This document shows positions 29,497 through 38,272 of a stretch of DNA of 64,000 nt, one piece after another. The notes beneath the pieces are model-generated. The model worked only from the letters and a program-made list of their open reading frames with translations, was not told where the DNA came from and did no database searches. The position numbers and the translations under genes are program-made. Within the stretch, counting starts at the first letter, position 1. Each line of letters starts with the position of its first letter. This DNA comes from Parietichytrium sp. I65-24A (taxonomy: Eukaryota > Sar > Bigyra > Thraustochytrida > Thraustochytriidae), in the NCBI GenBank assembly GCA_012862575.1, contig BLSF01000009.1, forward strand, positions 558,001 to 622,000, read 5' to 3'.

Positions 29497-31608
29497 ATGG
29501 TTGCGCTCGGGAGACTAAGGAGCTCCATCCGAGAGAGGGGCCTCTCGGCTTTAATTGTGCCGTCCCAAGATGTTCACCAGTCGGAATACGTCGCAGAGAC
29601 TGACCAGCGGCGCATGGCCGCGTCGGGTTTCTCAGGCAGCGCTGGTACAGCTGTGGTATTGGGCGAAGGCGTGAATGTGGACCCCAAAGAAAAGGGCTCG
29701 AACCAACATGCACAAGCACAAAACAATTCGGGCAGCAGCCCGGGGGTCGGGCTGCTCTGGACGGACGGGAGATACTACGAGCAGGCTAGCCGAGAGCTTG
29801 GAGAAGGCTGGAAGCTCATGAAAGCAGCTGACCGTGGCGTTCCTGGTGTCGCAGAATTCTTAAGAGCCAAGTTGCCAGGCGGCTCTGTTGTTGGCGTGAA
29901 CGCAGAGACAGTCTCCGTTTCAACTGCGAAGAGCTGGGACAAGGCCCTGCGGAAAGCCAACCAGACCTGTTTGTGCGCCACGATTGACGAAAAGACTCTC
30001 GGTTCTAGTAAGCCCTGCGAAAGCAAGGCTTGCGTAGTTCTCGCCCCTCTGGAAGAGGATCTCGTTGACTCGTGCTGGGAGGAACGGCCGACTCGACCGA
30101 CAGGCGACATTAAGCTACACTCGTTATCCTTGGCAGGACGAAGCTGTGCAGAAAAAGTTCGTGAGTTGCGTGAGGCAATGGACAAGGAGGGCGTAGACGC
30201 CATCGTGCTCTCTGCTTTGGACGAAATTGCATGGCTATTCAATCTGCGCGGTACAGATATCTTGTACACGCCAGTGTTCTTTTCTTTCGCCGCGATCTCT
30301 AAAGACGCTGTGATCCTCCTTGTAGCAGAGAAGGCCTTGCCAGAGGATGGCTCAGTTGCCGCTTATCTGCGAGAGCAGCTCGAAAATGTCATGATTCGAG
30401 ACTATTCTGAAAGGCGCGAGGTATTTATGAATTTGGATAATGTGCTGGAGAGGGTGACTGCAGCAGCAAAAGACGTCAACATTGCGGAAGAAGGTCAAGA
30501 ACCAAAGCCAAAGCGGCCAAAAGTCGAAGACAAGGAGAAGATAAAGGAATTCAAAGTTTGGATTGATCCTGATTCGACAAGTCTTGCCGTTCAACTCGAG
30601 CTTCGCAATGGATGTGGAGCATCGTTTTTGCATAAGGCCAGTCCTATCAAGGTGTCCAAGGCCATGAAGACCTCGACGGAGCTCGAAGGATTTGATACAG
30701 CACACGTTCTGGAAGGCGCCGCATTATGCAAGTTCTTCGCGTGGCTGGAAGAGCAAGTTGAGCTTGGAAACCCAGACAAAATTGACGAAATTGGCGCCGC
30801 GAAGAAGATCGAAGAGTTTCGGTCTCAGGCTCCCGAATATCGCGGCCCATCTTTTTCGACCATCAGCGCCTATGGACCGAACGGTGCAGTCATCCACTAC
30901 TCCCCAAAACCAGAGACTAATCGAGTGATTGGATCCGATTCGCTCTACCTGTGCGATACTGGTGGCCAGTATGCTTGCGGGACCACAGATATGACTCGTA
31001 CCATGTGTTTTGCGCCAAAGCCTTCGGCATTCCAAAGTTTGGCGTTCACGTTGGTTCTCGAAGGCCACATCGCACTTGCCAGCGCAGTAATCGCGGAGGG
31101 TACGGAACCATCCAAACTCGACATTTTGGCCCGCCTTCCTCTCTACAGGGAAGGGCTGGACTACAAGCACGGTACTAGTCACGGTCTTGGGGCCTATCTT
31201 GGGGTCCACGAATACCCTCCTCTCGTCCACAGCGGTTTCCCGTCGAGCTGGAGCTCCCAAAAGAAGTTTTCTGCAACGTGTATGCGGCCAGACATGGTGC
31301 TCTCGAACGAACCTGGCTATTATCAGCCAGGTGAGTTCGGCATCCGCATCGAAAATGTTGTTGTGTCAAAGCGCAAAAACTTGAAGTGGTCGAGTAAATT
31401 TGATCCGGAAGCTACTTGGCTTCATTTCGAGACGATTTCTCTGATTCCGATTCAGCGACGAATGATTGACACCAAAGTTCTCTCGAGCGAGGGAATCGCA
31501 TGGGTAAACAATTACCACATGCGTTGTCTTTCCGTCCTTGGTCCAATATTAGAGAAATCCGATCCTCGGGCTCATGCATGGCTGCAGCGAGAGACCGCCC
31601 CAATATGA
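29497..31608 (+). CDS. Xaa-Pro aminopeptidase (aminopeptidase P, M24B)
   Basis: A 703-residue metallopeptidase that removes an N-terminal residue preceding proline. The first ATG of the frame is at 29497 (MVALGRLRSSI); the frame is open ~60 bases upstream from a GTG only. Residues ~1-130 and ~210-340 are the two creatinase-like N-terminal domains (QDVHQSEYVAETDQRR; DEIAWLFNLRGTDI). The catalytic pita-bread domain has all five metal ligands: DTGGQY (Asp ~487), TTDMTRT (Asp ~499), HGTSHG (His ~562), NEPGYY (Glu ~605) and IRIENV (Glu ~618). The order and spacing match the cytosolic XPNPEP1 type. An extra basic/acidic insertion around residue 330-345 (PKPKRPKVEDKEK) makes it longer than human XPNPEP1 (~620 aa). 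There is no obvious targeting signal, so it is probably cytosolic. Confidence 0.95.
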   Translation: MVALGRLRSSIRERGLSALIVPSQDVHQSEYVAETDQRRMAASGFSGSAGTAVVLGEGVNVDPKEKGSNQHAQAQNNSGSSPGVGLLWTDGRYYEQASRELGEGWKLMKAADRGVPGVAEFLRAKLPGGSVVGVNAETVSVSTAKSWDKALRKANQTCLCATIDEKTLGSSKPCESKACVVLAPLEEDLVDSCWEERPTRPTGDIKLHSLSLAGRSCAEKVRELREAMDKEGVDAIVLSALDEIAWLFNLRGTDILYTPVFFSFAAISKDAVILLVAEKALPEDGSVAAYLREQLENVMIRDYSERREVFMNLDNVLERVTAAAKDVNIAEEGQEPKPKRPKVEDKEKIKEFKVWIDPDSTSLAVQLELRNGCGASFLHKASPIKVSKAMKTSTELEGFDTAHVLEGAALCKFFAWLEEQVELGNPDKIDEIGAAKKIEEFRSQAPEYRGPSFSTISAYGPNGAVIHYSPKPETNRVIGSDSLYLCDTGGQYACGTTDMTRTMCFAPKPSAFQSLAFTLVLEGHIALASAVIAEGTEPSKLDILARLPLYREGLDYKHGTSHGLGAYLGVHEYPPLVHSGFPSSWSSQKKFSATCMRPDMVLSNEPGYYQPGEFGIRIENVVVSKRKNLKWSSKFDPEATWLHFETISLIPIQRRMIDTKVLSSEGIAWVNNYHMRCLSVLGPILEKSDPRAHAWLQRETAPI

Positions 31609-32874
31609 CGGGTCGGGCTTTGGCACGCCGCTCGCCACCTATTTGACTATGAATTCTGAAACGCGCGCACTTGAACAGGGCATCTCTGTGCTCTTCAATT
31701 GAGACTCTTGTCCACAGTCAATTTGACAGTGTGAGTGTTTCTATTTATCCGAATCGATTTGTTTACTTTCGTTTTCACGTTCATCTTGCATATGACCGTT
31801 GTTCCACCACCAGTCACGGTGGTCACGGTCCAAGTTCCGCCTAGCGTAGCGACATCTGGCAATGAATTTGCCAAGCTGCAGTGTGCAATTAATTCGCTTC
31901 TTGGATCGCAGAGTTCAAAGTTTTCGCGTTCTTGACCGTCACGAAACATTCTTTTCGCTTTTCTCCCGTCTCCAAAGCCCAAGTTTTCGTCGGCCTTCCG
32001 TTGACCTGCTATTCGTATTTTATAGAATGCAGAAAAAAGACACACGGCGATTCTCCCAAAGAAAAATCGAAAACAAGTTGCGCAAGTCTGTCCCAAAGCC
32101 GACGCTTTTTTTTTTTCGGGCCATCTACTGAATACTCTTAATAACAAAGGTCTCTTCGTGACGGCCCTCTCGACTTATCGTGCTTGTGTTAACTTGACCT
32201 ACAGGATCAAGTAACGAAACGAGGCGTGTGCTGCTTTTGCATTGCTAGCGTGCACGTAGGCTGCTTCTAGCTTGGTCGATTGAGTTCAACAATGTTCAAC
32301 ATGAACATGTTTATTTCGGAGTGTCCCGAGTGCAAGTTTTGGATGAGCGATGAGCGTTGGAAGAGTTGGAAGAGTGTGAGAGCGAAAAGTGTGGAACGTC
32401 AAAGCTATAAAAGTATCGGAAATAAGAGTCCGTGGACGAACAGGGCGTCTGTGTGTTTGCAAAGTTTGCAAGTCCAGCAAGGCCACCAAGGGCAAGGAGG
32501 GAGAAAGAAAGAAAGCCTTGCCTTCGAATGAAGGAGCGTGCAAAGCCTTGAGTAACTTGCTGAGTGAACATTAATTGGGATTCTTGTGATGCAAGGTTGC
32601 CGAAAGGCACAAGGCACACTGAGTTCGCTTCCTACTTTTGCGGTCCGCAGGGTTGTTGAAAACGCGCTTGAGGTGTGCGCAGACGCTCAGTTACGTATCG
32701 GTGCATGGCCTGCGACGGGTTGTGTTGCAAGGTCTAGTCGTGGCGGGGTTTGGTGATTTGAGCGTGGACACAAGCGCGCATGTCCCGAGCAAGGACCGGA
32801 TCGTCGCGTCGTGGCTCTGAAGCAAGCGATTTGGAGTGTCTTGAGTTGTTGTTGCTTCGTCTGGGGTTGAGAAA
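31609..32874. other. 1.3-kb spacer without supported gene
   Basis: This region lies between the aminopeptidase stop and the orphan gene on the same strand. Open frames are short and unconvincing. A T-run lies near 32106-32117. The final ~200 bases are G/T-rich and may be the leader of the next gene. Confidence 0.45.
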
Positions 32875-33897
32875 ATGGGCTTCGATCTAGACCCAGAGGA
32901 AGTGGACCCCGAGCTGCTTTTCAAATACTCTCTCATCGGGCACCGGAAATTCTCGGCGTTCAGCCAAAGAGGCTCTGGCCCACAGGCGCCCAGATGGCTT
33001 CCGACTGGCGTGGTGCTGATGAGCGACTTTGAGGAAGCCGCCCGGGAGTTGGCAGCCAGCGGGGATGCCGTGCCATCTACAAGCGAGATCATCGGTGCTC
33101 TGGAAGGAAATCTACGTAGAAGGCCGGTGCTCGTGTGCAATGAATACAGAAAGCCTTCTTCATGGACGGGCAAAGTTGGAGACGCATTGGTGACCCACTT
33201 TTTCATCCTCGACGATGTAGACATTGCAAGCATCTGCAGCAAGGTCATGCACATCATGGAGTCTTGTGGACAGAGGGGTTGGTCTCTGCAAGTCAAGCTT
33301 TCCAGTACCATGCATTGTTGCGAAATTTTCATCGCCGACACGGATTTTCATTTGCCTTCGGTGCCGAGCTGGAAGCCTAGCATGACTTTGAAGCGTTCAA
33401 GCAACCATCATTACGAGCTTAATTTGGGAAAGGAGAAGAGCTTACGAGAGAGCAAGACCCGGTCGGTAGTTGTTGCCGACCCACGCGAGTCCTTGAAACG
33501 GATGAAAGGGCGGCACAATTTCTGGGGTTCGAACCATCCGGAGGGAAGGCCGATGGTTCTTGAAGATGGGTTACGGCCTCCCCTCCTTCTCGACGAAGAT
33601 ACCATTCGAGACTTTTTGGCTCTCGGACCTGGCGTTCCTCTTCGCAATAACTTGGATCTGGTCAAAGACACTGGAAGATTTGTAAACTTCCATCACCTGA
33701 TACTTGCTAGATCAAGCAGTGGCATTGAAATGGATATTGTGAGATTCTTGTCAATTCATGATCCAGATGCCTTGTGCCTAGACACCCTGGATGCGTTGTT
33801 CGAGCTGGCGAAGGAGGAGGGAGGGGAGAGTGTCAACCAGTCGTTACTTGAAAAGTATGGCGAAGACCTCTCCGCTCCGCCTCCACCCGTCTACTGA
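32875..33897 (+). CDS. hypothetical protein ending in a PPxY motif
   Basis: A 340-residue protein starting at a good ATG (MGFDLDPEEVDPELLF). I do not recognise a family. It is soluble, with no signal peptide or membrane span. Residues ~100-170 (THFFILDDVDIASICSKVM, then CCEIFIADTDFHLPS) look like a compact alpha/beta domain. A basic stretch around 185-220 is followed by an ordered C-terminal part. The last six residues, PPPPVY, contain PPVY, a classical PPxY ligand for WW domains such as those of NEDD4-like ubiquitin ligases. Codon use and length support a real gene. The function is unknown; the terminal motif suggests a WW-domain partner. Confidence 0.6.
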   Translation: MGFDLDPEEVDPELLFKYSLIGHRKFSAFSQRGSGPQAPRWLPTGVVLMSDFEEAARELAASGDAVPSTSEIIGALEGNLRRRPVLVCNEYRKPSSWTGKVGDALVTHFFILDDVDIASICSKVMHIMESCGQRGWSLQVKLSSTMHCCEIFIADTDFHLPSVPSWKPSMTLKRSSNHHYELNLGKEKSLRESKTRSVVVADPRESLKRMKGRHNFWGSNHPEGRPMVLEDGLRPPLLLDEDTIRDFLALGPGVPLRNNLDLVKDTGRFVNFHHLILARSSSGIEMDIVRFLSIHDPDALCLDTLDALFELAKEEGGESVNQSLLEKYGEDLSAPPPPVY

Positions 33898-34265
33898 GTG
33901 TGGCATTCGTGACTTGCTAAATTATTCTTCTGTGTACCATACTGCTGCGAAACATTTTCGATTGCGAAAGTTGAGCCCACAGTAGCTTGCCAAACTGAGA
34001 AACATCCTCGCCGACTAATTTCTCTCTTTTTCTCACTGCAAAAGCATGAGAGCGCTGTGAGTACTAGCAATAATTTCGAATTAAAAAGAAGAAGTGAAAA
34101 TAAACATGCACAATTGCTTTTCTCTACCACATAAAAAAGCGCGGAAACAATGCAGGATTTATAAGCTGCGCACTGGTAATGGGACACACACACACGCACA
34201 CTATTTTTCTAAGACATCGGGAGAGCAGCAACGATAAAAAGAATCCTCTTCGGGCTAGTAAGAGT
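33898..34265. other. short convergent spacer
   Basis: The 3' regions of two convergent genes. AT-rich, with a (CA)n-like stretch near 34180-34200. No gene seen. Confidence 0.5.
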
Positions 34266-35375
34266 CTATTTCAGGTATCCGTGAACGCGCTCCTTCTCCT
34301 TGCACGACGGATACTCCTTCATTTTGGCGCGAATTTTGTCCATTTTCTCCTTGTTACCGACCCGTCTAGCGGCGTCGAGCTGCGTGCGGCCGCGCATTTG
34401 GTCGGCGGCGCACTTCTGATCTACATGACTAATGTACATGCTTTGGACTTGCTTCTCTACTGCCCACAGCTTGTTAAAATCGCGGCCGTAGTTTCGGTAA
34501 AAGTCGCGGTCGACGAAGTATGGTATGTCAGGCACTACGTTTTGAACTGTTGTCATGCGCTTGATGGTGTGGCGGTAAGTAGACTGAAGTGCGAAGAGAG
34601 GTTCAGGCTTGGAGGTCGGTAGAGATGTGAGGCTCGCAATGAGAAGAAATAGAAGCGGCAAGAGTTGTAGGATACTCGACTGCCTCTCTGTGTTACTAGC
34701 TCGCTGGAATCCATGCTGGCCTGCCCCACCGCCACCACCAAATCTGTACATGCGTACATTGCCTCCTCCCATGGGAAATCCGAAGACTTCTCTAAAGATG
34801 TCTGCCGGGTCCACTTCGTCGTGATAGCGCCTTCTGAATTGCTGCGCCGGATTGTCAGAGGTTTCTCCGTACTGGTCGTATTCCGCGCGCTTGTTGCCAT
34901 CGCTCAAAATACCATACGCGCGGTTGATCTCTTTGAACGCCTCGTCTGCGCCAGGTGCACTGTTCTTGTCCGGATGAAACTTGAGAGCCATCTTCCGGTA
35001 GGCCTTCTTCAGAGTGGCGTCATCTGCATTTCTGGCCACACCAAGCATCTCGTAAAGGTCTTTGCAGGCTTTTATTCTACGCACCTCCTGAGCCTGCTGC
35101 GGGGTGAAAGGCCGCGAATCCTTAGGAGGATCTGTGGGCCGCGCCGTAGCTGGTTTTGCATTTGGCCTTTTTCTCACACCCGCGCCGGTATCGCTCGGGG
35201 GCGCAGGCGGCGGCTGATTCTGAGCCGCAGTAGCTCGCGCCAAAAGGGCTTTCGCCTGCTCTGAGGGATACAACTTGATGCTTTTCTCGATGAAGCGTAC
35301 AGCCTTCTCCATATTCCCATTCTTCAGCTCCCGGGCGCCGATCTCCAACGCACGCTCAGCCTCGCCTTTGTTCAT
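34266..35375 (-). CDS. DnaJ protein of the DNAJB12/B14 type (ER membrane)
   Basis: A 369-residue Hsp40 co-chaperone. The ATG at 35375 ([20 protein letters not shown]) matches the start of DNAJB12/14, which have this short TPR-like N-terminal helix pair. The upstream extension of the frame starts only at a TTG. The J domain covers ~105-170 with HPD at 134-136. A Gly/Phe-rich stretch follows ([14 protein letters not shown]). A single hydrophobic span lies at ~228-247 ([20 protein letters not shown]). The C-terminal region, including [10 protein letters not shown] and a charged end, fits the DUF1977 domain of this subfamily. Known relatives face the cytosol at the ER and feed membrane proteins to Hsp70 and ER-associated degradation. 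Confidence 0.92.
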   Translation of the reverse strand: MNKGEAERALEIGARELKNGNMEKAVRFIEKSIKLYPSEQAKALLARATAAQNQPPPAPPSDTGAGVRKRPNAKPATARPTDPPKDSRPFTPQQAQEVRRIKACKDLYEMLGVARNADDATLKKAYRKMALKFHPDKNSAPGADEAFKEINRAYGILSDGNKRAEYDQYGETSDNPAQQFRRRYHDEVDPADIFREVFGFPMGGGNVRMYRFGGGGGAGQHGFQRASNTERQSSILQLLPLLFLLIASLTSLPTSKPEPLFALQSTYRHTIKRMTTVQNVVPDIPYFVDRDFYRNYGRDFNKLWAVEKQVQSMYISHVDQKCAADQMRGRTQLDAARRVGNKEKMDKIRAKMKEYPSCKEKERVHGYLK

Positions 35376-35675
35376 GGTTGCTTTTGTGAGAATGGTTCGA
35401 AAACACACGCAGGTCGTTCTCAGCTCTCTGGCCAAGCCAAGCTACACACAAACAGCACCACCAAACTTCTCACAAATATATCACAAACAGCCCAACTGCG
35501 CACTCGCTTTTCACGTATGCCCCAAAACGCCGTTGTCACACACCACCCTTCAATTCTCGCGCTTCCCCTCTTTGTGTCCTCCAGCTCCGCAGTAAATGCG
35601 CACCAAAACCACCCCAAACGCGTCCGCAAGTACGATAACACCCACCTCGCGTATGTCTCCGTCTGTCCTCGACCT

Positions 35676-35726
35676 CCACACAATACACAATACACAATAC
35701 ACAATAAACAACAAACAACAAACAAC
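35676..35726 (+). repeat. ACACAAT/AACAAAC tandem repeat
   Basis: Four copies of a 7-bp unit (ACACAAT) grade into AACAAAC copies. It lies ~300 bp upstream of the DnaJ start codon. Confidence 0.85.
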
Positions 35727-35904
35727 GCGGCGAAACACAGCCAGAAACCTGTGGGACCCCTCACCTTCGAGCGCCGTGAATTGCTCAATGCCTCAGATAA
35801 GCTAAGCAAAAATTTGCACACTGTCTGTGCTGGTGAGGACGTGTCAAAGTGTACGCGAGGACGCGTATGAAAGCCCACAGTACGCGCTCGGCGGAAGGTA
35901 GAAC

Positions 35905-35926
35905 AGAGAGAGAGAGAGAGAGAGAG
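35905..35926 (+). repeat. (AG)11 microsatellite
   Basis: A perfect dinucleotide run in the intergenic spacer. Confidence 0.9.
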
Positions 35927-36922
35927 TGAGAGGGAAAGTGTCTGATGATGCCAGCGTATTTGAGCACCTCACAGTAGTCACACTCAGTGACGTCATCGAT
36001 GAGCTAGGACTTGTGTAATTATCCCTATTTGCTCGAAGAGCGTTACGACAAGGGGATAGGTACTGGTAGGACTCGGGTACGAGCCCATTGTGCCACGTCG
36101 TTAACATCCTTATACCTCAACTATTTAAAATGGTAGAAGCATTGTCAGCCTATGTTCTACCATACCTACGACCAGCCCACGTCGTCGTCAAAAGAGCGAA
36201 ACGGCAATCATACCGTTTACAATAAATACTCATTATCACCTCCTTCTACTCCTACCTCATAACCTACCAGTAGAATCCATTCCTCCCATTTTGGGTAGCC
36301 GAGCAGTAGTAATAAGAGGAGGACGCAGACCGCACTCACCCTTAATCCCTGAATACCATATCGCGTAGGAGCACTCGAAGGCCCGTATGATGAGCTGGCA
36401 CAACGAAGTATTAGCAAAGAAGGTAAGAGCTGGATCGTCGAGTATGTAAAACAATTAGTAAAACTCTGCCACAGAACTTGCGGTGGAGACGGGCGAGCCC
36501 GTTGGATGTGAGTCACAGCTTTGGCTGAAAAGTAAATAGAATGAATCAGATTTACATTTTCATGCTGGTACTCATTACCTGGTTTGTCTTTGGCCATTGG
36601 GCGCCATGTAGTTTACGCAGTACCGGGCTTGTGGGATGTGGCAGAGTGGTTTAGTGTGGGAGAGTGCTACTGCATTGGGAGATTGGTGAAAAATATGACC
36701 GTTGAAGAAAGATTGATCATCATGATGATGAAGTTCAAAGTTTCAGTGCTTTAGTAACTGCTCAAGATGGCTCAAGACGTTTTACGTCAAGTTGCAGGTA
36801 TGATTACTTTGGTGATCGTGAATTCGGTTTTGTTCACGGTGCGAGCCGAGAGTTTTGCTTTGTTCCGTTCTGCTCTGCTCTGCTCTGCCCGAGCGCGAGC
36901 TGTTGCGAAGTGAGCAGTCATC

Positions 36923-38272
36923 ATGGCGCCGTCTTTCTCATTTGGCGGGAGCACAAAGGCCAGAGGAAAAGCCGAGGAGGACGATGACGATGACGACGAC
37001 TTGGATAGACTCGAAAAAGGCCAGTCTCAGACCCTTCTTGAACGGGGAAAAGGCGAGAATGCTTCGACAGAGGACGCGAAGAGCAAGACTGCCCTGACCC
37101 AGCAAGGATTGCTGAAAGTCCGGGCCTCGCTGGAGAGCTTGATCGAATCTTGCACCGATTGCTCATCATGGAAAACCATCGAAAGTAGACTGTTCCTGTT
37201 TCGCTTCACACAGTAAGTTCAGCAGCCGTCCAAACAGCACGGGTTCCAATTCAATTTATCCGTGTGTCCCTGACAACTCGATCAGATACTTGGATGTTCT
37301 GCTGTCAATAGTCACGTTTCTCACAACCGTGTCGCTAGCTTCGAAATATAACATACAGGAGGTGCAGCTCCCGATTGTGGCAATTGCTTTAGCTTGTAAG
37401 TTATTGGAGCGCTTGTTCTCGAAATCCCCACCTTGACGATTGTGGCATCTGACCTCCGTTGCATTGCAGTGATCGCGCTTGCCGTCCCTTGGATTGGAAT
37501 ATTTGCGAGCTTCCACTTTTCAAGAAGGTCCATCCTCGCTGTCACCGTCTACGATATATGTTACAAAATCGGGTACACGCCGCTCCAGCTTGTGTACCTT
37601 TATCGGGCTGTAGACAGCAGCAAGCAGGACTCGTTCACCGCGGAAACGGTCGTGTCGTGTCTTCGGATCACTCTCGGCGTCTTCATCGCAATCACAGGTT
37701 CTGCGGCCTACCGCAAGTTGGCCAAAATGCAACGCGAGAAGAACCACGTCCTATTCATCGGCTTGGATGGTGCTGGCAAGAGTCTTTTAGTGGACAATAT
37801 TCTTCCGCATCAGGTCCGCCGCAAAGGCTCAACGGAATGGGTCGTGCATCCCACTGGCGGTATAGCGCTGCACGAGTTTATGCAATTTGAAGCCTTGTGG
37901 CGAATCTGGGACATATCCGGAAACGGCCGAGCTCGCTCAATGTGGCCGTACTATTATGGCTCCGTGGACACGATTGTCTTTGTGGTGGACGCATCAGACT
38001 TAAAACGGCTGGGCGTCGTAAAGAGAGAGTTCCACCAAATGATCAATCATCCTGAGGTTCGTCGTAGGTCCCCGGCCATCCTCCTGCTCTTAAATAAGAC
38101 CGACCTTCCGGAGCAGAACGGCAAGCGAATCAATCGCATTAATGCCACACATCTTCGTCAGCTTTTGGGCCTTGACGCACAGGTCTCGCGCTACCGTATC
38201 CAGCCCTGCAGCGGCCTTTCGGGCACCGGCATCCAGGAGGGATTGCAGTGGGCCAATTCTGCTCGAGCTTGA
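36923..38272 (+). CDS. membrane-anchored ARF-like small GTPase (three exons)
   Basis: Exons 36923-37212, 37286-37395 and 37470-38272 join in frame to 400 residues. The introns are 73 and 74 nt, both GTAAGT...AG. Residues ~1-95 are cytosol-like with an acidic run (EEDDDDDDDLD). Residues ~97-220 are hydrophobic, with several likely membrane spans, the second assembled across intron 2 (IVAIALALIALAVPWIGIF). An ARF-family GTPase domain follows: P-loop GLDGAGKS at ~231, a switch I Thr in HPTGG, switch II WDISGNG at ~280 where ARFs have WDxGGQ, NKTD at ~341, and a C-terminal CSGLSGTGIQEGLQWANSA typical of ARF/ARL. The catalytic Gln is replaced, so hydrolysis may be slow or altered. Classical ARFs use a myristoylated helix; here the membrane domain replaces it. 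SRP receptor beta has one span and a different G domain. The partner is unknown. Confidence 0.82.
37213..37285 (+). other. intron 1 of membrane ARF-like GTPase gene
   Basis: 73 nt, GTAAGT...CAG. Removing it joins TTCACACA to ATACTTGG and continues the frame as FTQYLDVLLSIV. Read through, the frame stops at once (TAA is absent, but the peptide loses its hydrophobic continuation). Confidence 0.8.
37396..37469 (+). other. intron 2 of membrane ARF-like GTPase gene
   Basis: 74 nt, GTAAGT...GCAG. Its removal joins two halves of a predicted transmembrane helix in frame. Confidence 0.8.

Larger units (their letters stand above)
35376..36922. other. 1.5-kb divergent spacer with microsatellites
   Basis: This is the shared upstream region of the DnaJ and membrane GTPase genes. 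It contains an ACACAAT repeat (35676-35726) and (AG)11 (35905-35926). A frame of 126 codons on the minus strand (36217-36597) has one hydrophobic Leu-run but no recognisable domain and was not accepted. Confidence 0.5.

Noticed and set aside
32875-33897. Assignment as a DUF1336/EDR2-like protein
   Set aside because: First impression from size and a W-L-P-T-G stretch, but the expected motifs are not there; left as unknown.
35420-35878. 152-codon frame with a hydrophobic stretch on the minus strand
   Set aside because: The hydrophobic part is the translated ACACAAT repeat; no other support.
36217-36597. 126-codon minus-strand frame with a Leu-run
   Set aside because: Has an ATG but no domain and biased composition; too weak to annotate.
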